Assembly: GCA_937982115.1 (NCBI GenBank)
Contig: CALJNE010000031.1
Coordinates: forward strand, 1-64,000
From: an uncultured Bacteroidales bacterium
GTDB lineage: Bacteria > Bacteroidota > Bacteroidia > Bacteroidales > ML635J-15
Length of the DNA: 64,000 nt
Direction of reading: 5' to 3'
A model generated the notes under the pieces. That model ran no database searches. It saw nothing but the letters and a program-made list of their open reading frames with translations, and was not told the origin of the DNA. Of the stretch, positions 45,645-53,706 are shown in pieces (within the stretch, counting starts at the first letter, position 1; every line of letters begins with the position of its first letter). A program made the position numbers and the translations under genes.

Positions 45645-47762
45645 TTAAATCACGAAAGCTCCTTGAATCGGCACAATATGCATTTTAAATCCAAATTTTT
45701 CATTTATTGCTACCCATTTATGGATATTTTCAAGAGAATTTGATGAGTCTATAATAAGCATTATGAATTCAAATCTGTTTTTAAGTTTTTCAAAATCAAT
45801 ATCCGGATTATCACTTACTATAATATAATCAACTGCAATTCTGGATGTGTTTTTTGTGTCGAATAAAAAATCTTTGTCCAGAATAAAAATTCGCTTATCG
45901 TAAAAACCAATAAATTTATTTTTATAAAAAATATCTTCACCAGCATTTATTATATTTCCAAGCATACTTGCTGAACCTGAATCGAGATTAATGTATTTTT
46001 CTTTCTGAACTCCTTTGTTTAGCCAAAAGTTTTTTGCAAGTTTTTCGACATTGGTCTTTTTTAATCCGGAAAGATTAGCAAATATTACATTTCTTCTGCC
46101 GTCAATTAAATTTATAGCAGTGCTCTTGTCAATATTGTAAACAACAATGTGTTTTTGTCTGCTCAAGTTATACTGTTCAACTAATCCTACAAAATTATAA
46201 ATTATAATAAAAATAATCGCCCAAACCAGATGCCTGTATTCTTTGCTTAAGAAAAAGAAAATAAAAAATGACAGTAATATCAGATAAATCAAGGCTAATT
46301 TAATTTCATCAATATAAATATCTTTAGTAACCGAAAATGGCAGAGATTCAATCCCAACAACAGCATTATTCATTGACTTGACAATAAAACCCAGAATTTT
46401 ACCAATAGTAATTGTTCCAAAACCAAATACAGAAAAAACAAATACTGCTAAGGTTAACCATATTGCAATTGTAGCTAAAGGGATTAAGCAGTAATTTGTT
46501 ATTAGAAAATAATTTGAGAATTGATTAAAATAATATAATACAAGAGGGAAAGTAGCTAATTGAGCAGCAATAGAAACAACAGTAAGCGACCATATTTTAT
46601 CGAGAATTTTGTTTTTGATGCTAAACAATTCATATATACGAGGATAAAACAACAATATTCCCAAAACAGCAACAAACGAAAATTGAAATCCTAAATCAAA
46701 CAAAGTATAAGGTTTTATAATCAAAATAATAAAAGCAGCCAACAATAAAGAATTAATGGAATTAGAATGTTTACTGATACTTTCGCCTAAAGAAAAAACA
46801 CTAATCATCAGAGCGGCTCGTGTTATAGAAGGACTTCCGCCTGCGAGCAAAGCATAAAACCAAACTGATGATACTACAATAATAAATTTAACTATTTTTA
46901 AATTATTCAACCTAAACAAAGACAATAAAAACACGATAATTCCGTAAATAATACCAACATGAAGTCCTGATACTGCAAGAATATGCATAGCACCGGAAGA
47001 AGAATAACTACGCTTAAGACTTTCATTAATTTTGTCTTTATAACCTAATGTCAAAGCCGAAGCAACTGCCAATTCATCATCATTCAAACCGGTCTCTTTC
47101 AGTATTCCGATAAGCCTGTCGCGGAATCGCAAGAATTTTTGTTTAGTACCAATTGGCAAGTCGGAATCTATTTTCTGCCATTCGTCGCTGCTTAAAAAAT
47201 CGGTAGAGAGAATTAAATTATAAGTTAGATATTTTTTTAAATCAAATTCTTCAGGATTGCCTTTATTTTTAATTTCAGAAAAATCAGGAGTAAAAACAAT
47301 TTTATCGCCTGGTTTTAGAGACAAAGACTTTTCGTTTTTTCCTAAATACAGCAGCACTTTTCCGTCAGCCTCCAACCAGTTTTTGCCGGAATTTATTGCT
47401 AACATACGAACAGTTAATGAAACATTTCGTAATCGTTCTTTCGGCATTTCGAGAATTTCCGCAACGATATAACCACCTTTGTAATCCGATAGATTTATGT
47501 TGTCTTTGCGAGAAAAAACAGATGTATAAGTTATTCCAAAACAAAGAAAAAATATACTGGTTATAACTCCGGCAGTAATGATAAATTTATGGGAATAAAA
47601 ATAAACAGTTAACAAAAACATTAAAAAAACCGGAATGAAAATTATAAAAATTAATTGAAAGTCTATATTGAATTTTGCTTGAATAATAATTCCAATAATA
47701 AACGGAATAAATATTCTGAGAAGAGGAATTTTGCGAATTTCTTCAACAAAACCGTAATACAT
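45645..47762 (-). CDS. comEC: ComEC/Rec2 family DNA uptake channel protein
   Basis: The 705-residue polytopic membrane protein has an N-terminal DUF4131-type region (two or three helices, then a beta domain up to about 200) and the Competence domain (about 230-500) with the hallmark GAMHILAVSGLHVGIIYGI and SPSITRAALM. The C-terminal part continues with soluble strands but lacks the H-x-H-x-D-H metallo-beta-lactamase motif seen in many ComEC proteins. In transformable bacteria ComEC carries single-stranded DNA across the inner membrane. It follows the TPR lipoprotein gene with a one-base overlap. Confidence 0.9.
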   Translation of the reverse strand: MYYGFVEEIRKIPLLRIFIPFIIGIIIQAKFNIDFQLIFIIFIPVFLMFLLTVYFYSHKFIITAGVITSIFFLCFGITYTSVFSRKDNINLSDYKGGYIVAEILEMPKERLRNVSLTVRMLAINSGKNWLEADGKVLLYLGKNEKSLSLKPGDKIVFTPDFSEIKNKGNPEEFDLKKYLTYNLILSTDFLSSDEWQKIDSDLPIGTKQKFLRFRDRLIGILKETGLNDDELAVASALTLGYKDKINESLKRSYSSSGAMHILAVSGLHVGIIYGIIVFLLSLFRLNNLKIVKFIIVVSSVWFYALLAGGSPSITRAALMISVFSLGESISKHSNSINSLLLAAFIILIIKPYTLFDLGFQFSFVAVLGILLFYPRIYELFSIKNKILDKIWSLTVVSIAAQLATFPLVLYYFNQFSNYFLITNYCLIPLATIAIWLTLAVFVFSVFGFGTITIGKILGFIVKSMNNAVVGIESLPFSVTKDIYIDEIKLALIYLILLSFFIFFFLSKEYRHLVWAIIFIIIYNFVGLVEQYNLSRQKHIVVYNIDKSTAINLIDGRRNVIFANLSGLKKTNVEKLAKNFWLNKGVQKEKYINLDSGSASMLGNIINAGEDIFYKNKFIGFYDKRIFILDKDFLFDTKNTSRIAVDYIIVSDNPDIDFEKLKNRFEFIMLIIDSSNSLENIHKWVAINEKFGFKMHIVPIQGAFVI

Positions 47763-48298
47763 TACTTTTTGTTATAACGGTTCATTTCAGTAAAAAGGTC
47801 AATAAGTTGCTCGTCTGTCATTCCAAGAAACATTAGGGCAGATTTTGCACTTTCGGCAAGTTTATGGTCGGGATATTCTTCCAAAAATTTTTTATAATAA
47901 AATTCAGCCTTATCAAGTTGTTTTAAATAGTTTTCATAAACGAATGCTTTTAAAAAGATAACTTCGGGATATTTATCAAACTTTGGATAATTTTCTTCTA
48001 TTCTCGTGAGATAGCGAATAGAATTATTTGGTTGATTAAAGTTCATTGCTATTTCAGAAGCTTTAAAGAGATATTCGGGGGTATTCTCGGAATCTGCATA
48101 TTTATCAGCATAGGCAACATACAAACCGATAATTTTCTTTGCAAGCTCAGCATCAGGTTCTTCAGTTTTATAAAGCAGACTTTCGGTTTCGGCAATTTCC
48201 TTTTCGGCTTTTGCTTTTTCGTCAAGTTCATTGTTTTTTCCCTTACATGCTGCTAACAAAAAAAACAATGACAAACCATAAATTACAGATTTATTCAT
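47762..48298 (-). CDS. TPR lipoprotein
   Basis: The 178-residue product has a lipobox signal (KSVIYGLSLFFLLAAC) and then helical repeats of the BamD/TPR kind (YLFKASEIAMNFNQPNNSIR, KAEFYYKKFLEEYPDHKLAE). It is shorter than BamD. A gene of this sort often lies after peptide deformylase and ruvX in Bacteroidota. It is 11 bases downstream of def and overlaps comEC by one base. Role unknown. Confidence 0.85.
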   Translation of the reverse strand: MNKSVIYGLSLFFLLAACKGKNNELDEKAKAEKEIAETESLLYKTEEPDAELAKKIIGLYVAYADKYADSENTPEYLFKASEIAMNFNQPNNSIRYLTRIEENYPKFDKYPEVIFLKAFVYENYLKQLDKAEFYYKKFLEEYPDHKLAESAKSALMFLGMTDEQLIDLFTEMNRYNKK

Positions 48299-48309
48299 AA
48301 CACCATAAA

Positions 48310-48858
48310 TTAAATTTTCACTTTATAATCTACATCCACTTTACCTCTTGAAATATTATTAAGTTTACTTTGCAATAAGCGTCTTCTCAAAGGAGATATT
48401 TTGTCAACAAATAAAACTCCATTAAGATGGTCGTATTCATGCTGAATAACGATGGCTCTATAATCACTATAAACTTCGGTAACAGGTTCAAACTTTTCGT
48501 TCAAATACGATATTGATAATTCCTTTGGTCTTTGTACAAATTCATGAATATTTGGAATACTAAGACAGCCCTCTTCTATTCCTATACTTTCATCGGTAAG
48601 GAAAGTGATTTTAGGATTTATAAAAACTCTTTTAAAATCTTTTAATTCAGGTCTTTCGTCGGCAAGACGAGAAGCATCTACAATAAAAAGATTTATGTTT
48701 TTTCCTATTTGAGGAGCTGCAAGTCCTACACCATCGGCACGATACATTGTCTCAAACATATCACTGATTAACTTTTCAATATCTGGATAATCTTTGGTTA
48801 TATCCACGGATTGTTTTCGTAATATTGGATTTCCGTATAAGTAAATTGGTAATATCAT
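48310..48858 (-). CDS. def: Peptide deformylase
   Basis: The 182-residue metalloenzyme removes the formyl group from new proteins. All three motifs are present: GVGLAAPQIG, EEGCLSIP with the metal Cys, and QHEYDHLNG with the H-E-x-x-H ligands and catalytic Glu. Its start overlaps the stop of ruvX by four bases. Confidence 0.97.
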   Translation of the reverse strand: MILPIYLYGNPILRKQSVDITKDYPDIEKLISDMFETMYRADGVGLAAPQIGKNINLFIVDASRLADERPELKDFKRVFINPKITFLTDESIGIEEGCLSIPNIHEFVQRPKELSISYLNEKFEPVTEVYSDYRAIVIQHEYDHLNGVLFVDKISPLRRRLLQSKLNNISRGKVDVDYKVKI

Positions 48859-49274
48859 AAATTGTATTTTTCGCGTTCAAGATATGATTGCAAAATTAAA
48901 GTCGCACTAATTTTATCAACAAGGCTTTTATCACGTCTTTGCATTTTTTTTGTTCCAACATCAATCATTGTTTGAAAAGCCATTTTAGAAGTAAACCTCT
49001 CATCGAATGGAATAAATTCGATATTTTTTAATACCTTCTTCAAACGATTTATTACAGGTTGTATGTATTTAACAGCTTCGGATGGAGTATTGTTCATTTG
49101 AACAGGCATACCATAAATTATTTTTACCACCTCATTGTGTTGTAAATAATTCTTTAAAAATTCCTCAAGATTATTTGTTGGAACAGTTTCCAAAGCCGTT
49201 GCAATAATACGGTTTGGGTCTGTTACAGCAATACCTATTCTTTTCTTTCCAATATCAAGGGCTAAATATCTCAT
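48855..49274 (-). CDS. ruvX: Putative pre-16S rRNA nuclease / Holliday junction resolvase RuvX (YqgF)
   Basis: The 139-residue protein has the RNase H-like fold signatures LALDIGKKRIGIAVTD (first Asp), KIIYGMPVQMN, FIPFDERFTSKMA and VDKISATLILQSYL (last Asp). YqgF matures the 5' end of 16S rRNA in E. coli, and a resolvase role is also proposed. It heads the ruvX-def-TPR lipoprotein-comEC run, divergent from the 49398 gene. Confidence 0.95.
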   Translation of the reverse strand: MRYLALDIGKKRIGIAVTDPNRIIATALETVPTNNLEEFLKNYLQHNEVVKIIYGMPVQMNNTPSEAVKYIQPVINRLKKVLKNIEFIPFDERFTSKMAFQTMIDVGTKKMQRRDKSLVDKISATLILQSYLEREKYNL

Positions 49275-49336
49275 GATGCAAAGATATTAAAATAGAGTGT
49301 TTCAGGCAACTTTTTTATAAATTTTTAGTCTTAATA

Positions 49337-49366
49337 TTGTTGATATAAAAAAAATATGTATATTTG
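49337..49366 (+). promoter_or_regulatory. Promoter of the choice-of-anchor L protein gene
   Basis: TTG at 49337-49339, a 19-base spacer and a perfect TATATTTG at 49359-49366 match the Bacteroidota consensus, about 30 bases before the ATG at 49398. Confidence 0.65.
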
Positions 49367-49397
49367 AATTCTAAAGTAAAATGTTAAATTTTCCAAT

Positions 49398-51755
49398 ATG
49401 AAAAGAGTTTTAATTTTTCTATGTTCAATAGTTTTTAGTTTTTCTTTGATAAATGCACAATCAATTACGACAAATGCAAATGTCCCGTTGCAGTCTTTAA
49501 TCGCAGATACTCTTGTAAACGGATGTATTCAGGTGTCGAGTATAACAGCCAACAACGGAGCAAAAGGCTATTTTAGAAAAGGGAATTCGCAATTTCCGTT
49601 TAATTCGGGAATAATTCTTGCCACCGGAAATATCAGTAATGCACAGGGTCCAAATAGTTCAGGAAGTGCAGGAAATTCCATCGGAAGTGGTTCCGACCCT
49701 GACCTTCAGGCTTTAATCCCCGGATATACTATCAACGATGCCAGCGTTATTCAATTTGATTTCATCCCGGCAGAAAACGTGGTAACATTCAGATATATCT
49801 TTGGATCCGAAGAATTTCCAGAATACGCTAATACTAGTTTTAATGATGTATTTGGATTCTTTCTTTCGGGACCTGGTATAAACGGACCTTATTCAAATAA
49901 TGCCATAAACATAGCTATATTGCCAAACAATCAACCTGTTACTATAAACAATGTTCATAATTTTAATTATTATACTGCATATCCTACTTCAGCCTCGAAT
50001 TCTCCAGGTTCATATTATGGTGCTGTACAATATGACGGTAACACAATTGTACTAACAGCCACAGCCACAGTAATTCCTTGTCAAACCTATCATATTAAAT
50101 TAGCAATCGGAGATGCCGGAGATTCTGCATATGACTCGGGAGTTTTCATTGAATCCGGCAGCTTTATTTCAGGCGAAAGCATTTCTATAAGCAACATAGC
50201 TCAGGTTGGTAGCGAAGCTGACCTGTGGGAAGGCTGTACCAATTATTACGTTATATCCAGAGAAGAGGGGTCCGATGCACAACAAGATCTTACTATTTCA
50301 GTTGGAATTGCTCCAAATTCTACCGCTATCCAAGGGGTTGATTTTTCACCATTCCCTACTACAGTATTTATTCCTGCAGGACAAATGACTGATACAATTT
50401 GGTACACAGCCTACAACGACGGAATCGAAGAAGGTAACGAAACAATAATTGTAATGTTCTATACTGCTTGTCCGTGTGGAAACTACTCAACAGCAATATA
50501 TGATACCATCTGGATTTATGATGCAGAATTTATTAAAGGCGGTATTCAGGATATCACAACACATTATTGCGGTCAAGATCCTCCATCAACAATAACCCTT
50601 ACAGGAGAATGCAATATTGATCCTCACGTAGGATATTACTGGAGCACAGGAGCTACAACAAACAGTATTCAAATTACTCCTCAGCCCGGTGCAACTACTT
50701 ATTATGTTACAATGGTAGATCAATGTGGAAACGAAGTATATGATTCAATTACCATTAGAATTTCTAATTTGCGATTAAATTCGTATGATGTTACAGAACC
50801 TTCATGTTTTAATGCTTGCAACGCTACCATTTCTCTTAATGTCACATCCGAATTTCAACCTGTACAATATCGTTATGTTCATAGCCTATATCAGTACATT
50901 CCGGATAGTATAAGAACTTCATATTCAAGCACTTTTACAGGATTATGCCCCGGCACATATAAAATTACTGCGACTGATAATATAGGATGCTTCCAAAGAT
51001 TTGAAATTGCTGTTCCAAATCCGCCATCAATTCAGTTAGCTTATGGAATATTAGAATCTGACCAGGAATACTGTGAACGACCTGAATCAATATCCTTCAC
51101 TGCAGCATCAAATCAAAACAATCCTCAATTCCTCTGGAGCAACAATCAAACCGGAGCAACAATGACCGTACAAAACCCACCCGTTGGGGAACACACTTAT
51201 TGGGTAAAAATGTTCGACGGATGCGGCAATTTTAAACAAGATTTCGTTACAGTTAAAATTTCTGATATTAATATTCAAACTCAATCCGTAATGGATATGG
51301 GGACTTGCAACGGTTCTGTTGCTGCATTTGCATCTAATGGATTTTATCCGTACAACTATTATTGGCACAACCCAATTAACGGTTTCGGCAACATGTTCAC
51401 AAATCTTTGTGCAGGTACATATCAAGTGTTAGTTACTGATGCTATAAACTGTCAAAAAACTACAACAGTAGAGGTCCCATTGTATAACAATAATTCTGTA
51501 AATCAAACTCTTTACGATAATATATTTACAGTATTTCCTAATCCTACAAACGGCAGCTTTGTTTTAAATTTCAAAGAAAATAATCCGAATGAGATTATTG
51601 TTAAAATTACAGACGTAAAAGGCAAACTAATTTATGAATCTCAACTGCAATTTCATCAAACAACATTCGACAACTTTGTTCCGGGAGTATATTTTATAAG
51701 CCTGTATAAAAATGATGGAATTTATGCCGTTCAAAAATTAGTTGTTACTGAATAA
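49398..51755 (+). CDS. T9SS cargo with choice-of-anchor L domain
   Basis: The 785-residue product has signal peptide KRVLIFLCSIVFSFSLINAQ. Residues about 25-250 match the choice-of-anchor L family: GIILATGNISNAQGPNSSG, SVIQFDFIPAENVVTFRYIF, GSEEFPEY and DVFGFFLSGPGI. Then come a Calx-beta-like stretch (ISREEGSDAQQDLTISVGIA, DGIEEGNETIIV) and Ig/SprB-like repeats with paired Cys. It ends with a type A sorting tail (VFPNPTNGSFVLNF, then PGVYFISLYKNDG and KLVVTE). Type A tails direct export by the T9SS and anchoring to the surface. It is a single-gene unit with promoter and terminator. Confidence 0.9.
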   Translation: MKRVLIFLCSIVFSFSLINAQSITTNANVPLQSLIADTLVNGCIQVSSITANNGAKGYFRKGNSQFPFNSGIILATGNISNAQGPNSSGSAGNSIGSGSDPDLQALIPGYTINDASVIQFDFIPAENVVTFRYIFGSEEFPEYANTSFNDVFGFFLSGPGINGPYSNNAINIAILPNNQPVTINNVHNFNYYTAYPTSASNSPGSYYGAVQYDGNTIVLTATATVIPCQTYHIKLAIGDAGDSAYDSGVFIESGSFISGESISISNIAQVGSEADLWEGCTNYYVISREEGSDAQQDLTISVGIAPNSTAIQGVDFSPFPTTVFIPAGQMTDTIWYTAYNDGIEEGNETIIVMFYTACPCGNYSTAIYDTIWIYDAEFIKGGIQDITTHYCGQDPPSTITLTGECNIDPHVGYYWSTGATTNSIQITPQPGATTYYVTMVDQCGNEVYDSITIRISNLRLNSYDVTEPSCFNACNATISLNVTSEFQPVQYRYVHSLYQYIPDSIRTSYSSTFTGLCPGTYKITATDNIGCFQRFEIAVPNPPSIQLAYGILESDQEYCERPESISFTAASNQNNPQFLWSNNQTGATMTVQNPPVGEHTYWVKMFDGCGNFKQDFVTVKISDINIQTQSVMDMGTCNGSVAAFASNGFYPYNYYWHNPINGFGNMFTNLCAGTYQVLVTDAINCQKTTTVEVPLYNNNSVNQTLYDNIFTVFPNPTNGSFVLNFKENNPNEIIVKITDVKGKLIYESQLQFHQTTFDNFVPGVYFISLYKNDGIYAVQKLVVTE

Positions 51756-51784
51756 ACCGACGTTGGTATAATATTCAATAATTT

Positions 51785-51820
51785 AATCACGTTTATCAAA
51801 GCATAAACGTGATTTTTTTT
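51785..51820 (+). terminator. Terminator of the choice-of-anchor L gene
   Basis: AATCACGTTTAT (51785-51796) and ATAAACGTGATT (51803-51814) form a perfect 12-bp stem with a 6-base loop followed by eight T. Confidence 0.92.
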
Positions 51821-51874
51821 GTTCAATATTTTAAAAAAATATATTTTTAAAAAAATTTGAAATTTTAATTTTTT

Positions 51875-53629
51875 ATGGCAAAAGAGATAAAATTTAGTTT
51901 AGTTTACAGAGACATGTGGCAGTCTAGCGGAAAATATGTACCTCGACTTGATCAATTAAAAAAGATTGCCCCTGTAATTATTGATATGAGATGCTTCTCC
52001 AGAATAGAGACCAATGGCGGAGCATTTGAGCAAGTAAACTTACTTTTTGGCGAAAATCCGAATCAGGTAGTTAAAGAATGGACAAAACCTTTTAACGAGT
52101 CAGGAATTCAAACTCACATGCTCGAAAGAGCACTTAACGGAATTAGAATGTATCCTGTTCCTGCTGATGTTCGTCGGTTAATGTATAAAGTTAAAAAAGC
52201 TCAAGGTGTGGATATCGCAAGGTCGTTCTGTGGGCTAAACGATCCGCGAAATCTCGAACTTTCGGTTAAATATGCCAAAGAAGCAGGAATGATTTCACAA
52301 GGAACATTAAGTATAACTCATTCCGAGATTCATTCCGTAAACTATTACATGGAAATAGTTGACCAGATAATGGCATTCGGAGCAGATGAAATTTGCCTAA
52401 AAGATATGGCTGGAATTGGTCGTCCTGTAAGTTTAGGCAAGCTTGTAAAAGAAATAAAAGCAAACTATCCGAATGTAATAGTTCAGTATCATGGGCACTC
52501 CGGACCGGGCTTTTCGGTTGCTTCAATGCTGGAAGTTGCAAAAGCGGGAGCCGATTACATTGACGTTGCTATGGAACCGCTGTCATGGGGAACTGTTCAT
52601 CCTGATATTATAACCATTCAGGCTATGTTGAAAGATGCCGGTTTTATTGTTCCCGAAATTAATATGAAGGCATACATGCAAGCCAGAACACTAAATCAGG
52701 AATTTATTGATGATTTTCTCGGATATTGGATAAATCCCAAAAACAGAGAAATGTCATCATTGCTTATTGGTTGCGGATTACCAGGCGGAATGATGGGAAG
52801 TATGATGGCCGATCTCGAAAATGTTCATCAAGGAATAAATCAAACCTTAATTTCAACAGGAAAAGAACCTCTCACAATTGACGAACTCCTTGTAATGCTT
52901 TTCGAAGAAGTACAATTTGTTTGGCCAAAACTTGGTTATCCGCCACTGGTAACTCCTTTCAGCCAATATGTAAAAAACATTGCACTTGTTAACGTAATGC
53001 TTTTGTTACAAGGCAAAAAACGCTGGGAAATGATTGACAAAAACAGTTGGGATATGATTCTCGGTAAAGCAGGCAAACTTCCCGGACCTCTTGCTGATGA
53101 AATTATTGAACTTGCTAAAAAAGAAAATAAAGAATTTTACGAAGGTAATCCTCAAGATGCTTATCCCGATGAATTAGATAAATATCGTCAGGAAATGATT
53201 CAAAACGGTTGGGAATTTGGAGAAAATGATGAAGAATTGTTTGAATTTGCTATGCATGACCGTCAATATAGAGATTACAAGAGCGGAATAGCAAAACAAA
53301 GATTTGAAGAAGAACTTAATACCCTAAAAACAAAACAAAACACTAAATTACAAAAACCGCTAACTCCTGCTGCAAACAATCCCAAAATTAAAGAAATTAG
53401 AGCTCCCTATATGGGAAAACTCTATCTAGACCTAACACTTGAAATGGAACCTAATTACATAAAAGAAGGTGATACGGTGAATATTGGTAAAAGATTATGC
53501 TATCTGGAATCATACCATAATTATCAGGAAATTGTTTCCGACGTTAACGGTCGCATCAAAGAGGTATTGGTAGAACACGGTGACTTTGTGAATAAAGATG
53601 ACATTATTGCTCTTGTTGAAATTGAATAA
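51875..53629 (+). CDS. Pyruvate carboxylase B/oxaloacetate decarboxylase-like carboxyltransferase lacking the biotinyl lysine
   Basis: The 584-residue protein has an HMGL-type carboxyltransferase barrel (about 5-300). Asp13 lies in YRDMWQSS, the carboxylated-type Lys176 in EICLKDMAG, and the metal histidines His206 and His208 in YHGHSGPG. The PYC_OADA helical region follows (about 320-470) and then a biotinyl/lipoyl-like domain (about 515-584, APYMGKLYLDL to DIIALVEIE). In biotin carriers the tip is E-A-M-K-M; here residues 545-549 read E-S-Y-H-N, so the biotinylated lysine is His548. The barrel also diverges at the substrate loop (MRCFSRIETNGGAFEQ). It may act without bound biotin or with a separate carrier. 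It is a single gene with no biotin carboxylase nearby. Confidence 0.85.
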   Translation: MAKEIKFSLVYRDMWQSSGKYVPRLDQLKKIAPVIIDMRCFSRIETNGGAFEQVNLLFGENPNQVVKEWTKPFNESGIQTHMLERALNGIRMYPVPADVRRLMYKVKKAQGVDIARSFCGLNDPRNLELSVKYAKEAGMISQGTLSITHSEIHSVNYYMEIVDQIMAFGADEICLKDMAGIGRPVSLGKLVKEIKANYPNVIVQYHGHSGPGFSVASMLEVAKAGADYIDVAMEPLSWGTVHPDIITIQAMLKDAGFIVPEINMKAYMQARTLNQEFIDDFLGYWINPKNREMSSLLIGCGLPGGMMGSMMADLENVHQGINQTLISTGKEPLTIDELLVMLFEEVQFVWPKLGYPPLVTPFSQYVKNIALVNVMLLLQGKKRWEMIDKNSWDMILGKAGKLPGPLADEIIELAKKENKEFYEGNPQDAYPDELDKYRQEMIQNGWEFGENDEELFEFAMHDRQYRDYKSGIAKQRFEEELNTLKTKQNTKLQKPLTPAANNPKIKEIRAPYMGKLYLDLTLEMEPNYIKEGDTVNIGKRLCYLESYHNYQEIVSDVNGRIKEVLVEHGDFVNKDDIIALVEIE

Positions 53630-53650
53630 ATCAAAGTCGTAAAAGAAAAT

Positions 53651-53682
53651 AAAAACTCAGGGGATTTTACTGAGTTTTTTTA
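53651..53682 (+). terminator. Terminator of the carboxyltransferase gene
   Basis: AAACTCAG (53653-53660) pairs with CTGAGTTT (53670-53677) around a 9-base loop and runs into a T-run. The next gene starts only about 25 bases later, so its promoter must overlap this region; TAATTTTG at 53681-53688 fits a -7 box but no good -33 is seen. Confidence 0.85.
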
Positions 53683-53706
53683 ATTTTGTTTTTTAATTTT
53701 TGAAAA

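Noticed and set aside
45645-47762. Metallo-beta-lactamase domain at the end of ComEC
   Set aside because: The H-x-H-x-D-H metal motif is not present, so only the channel domains are claimed.
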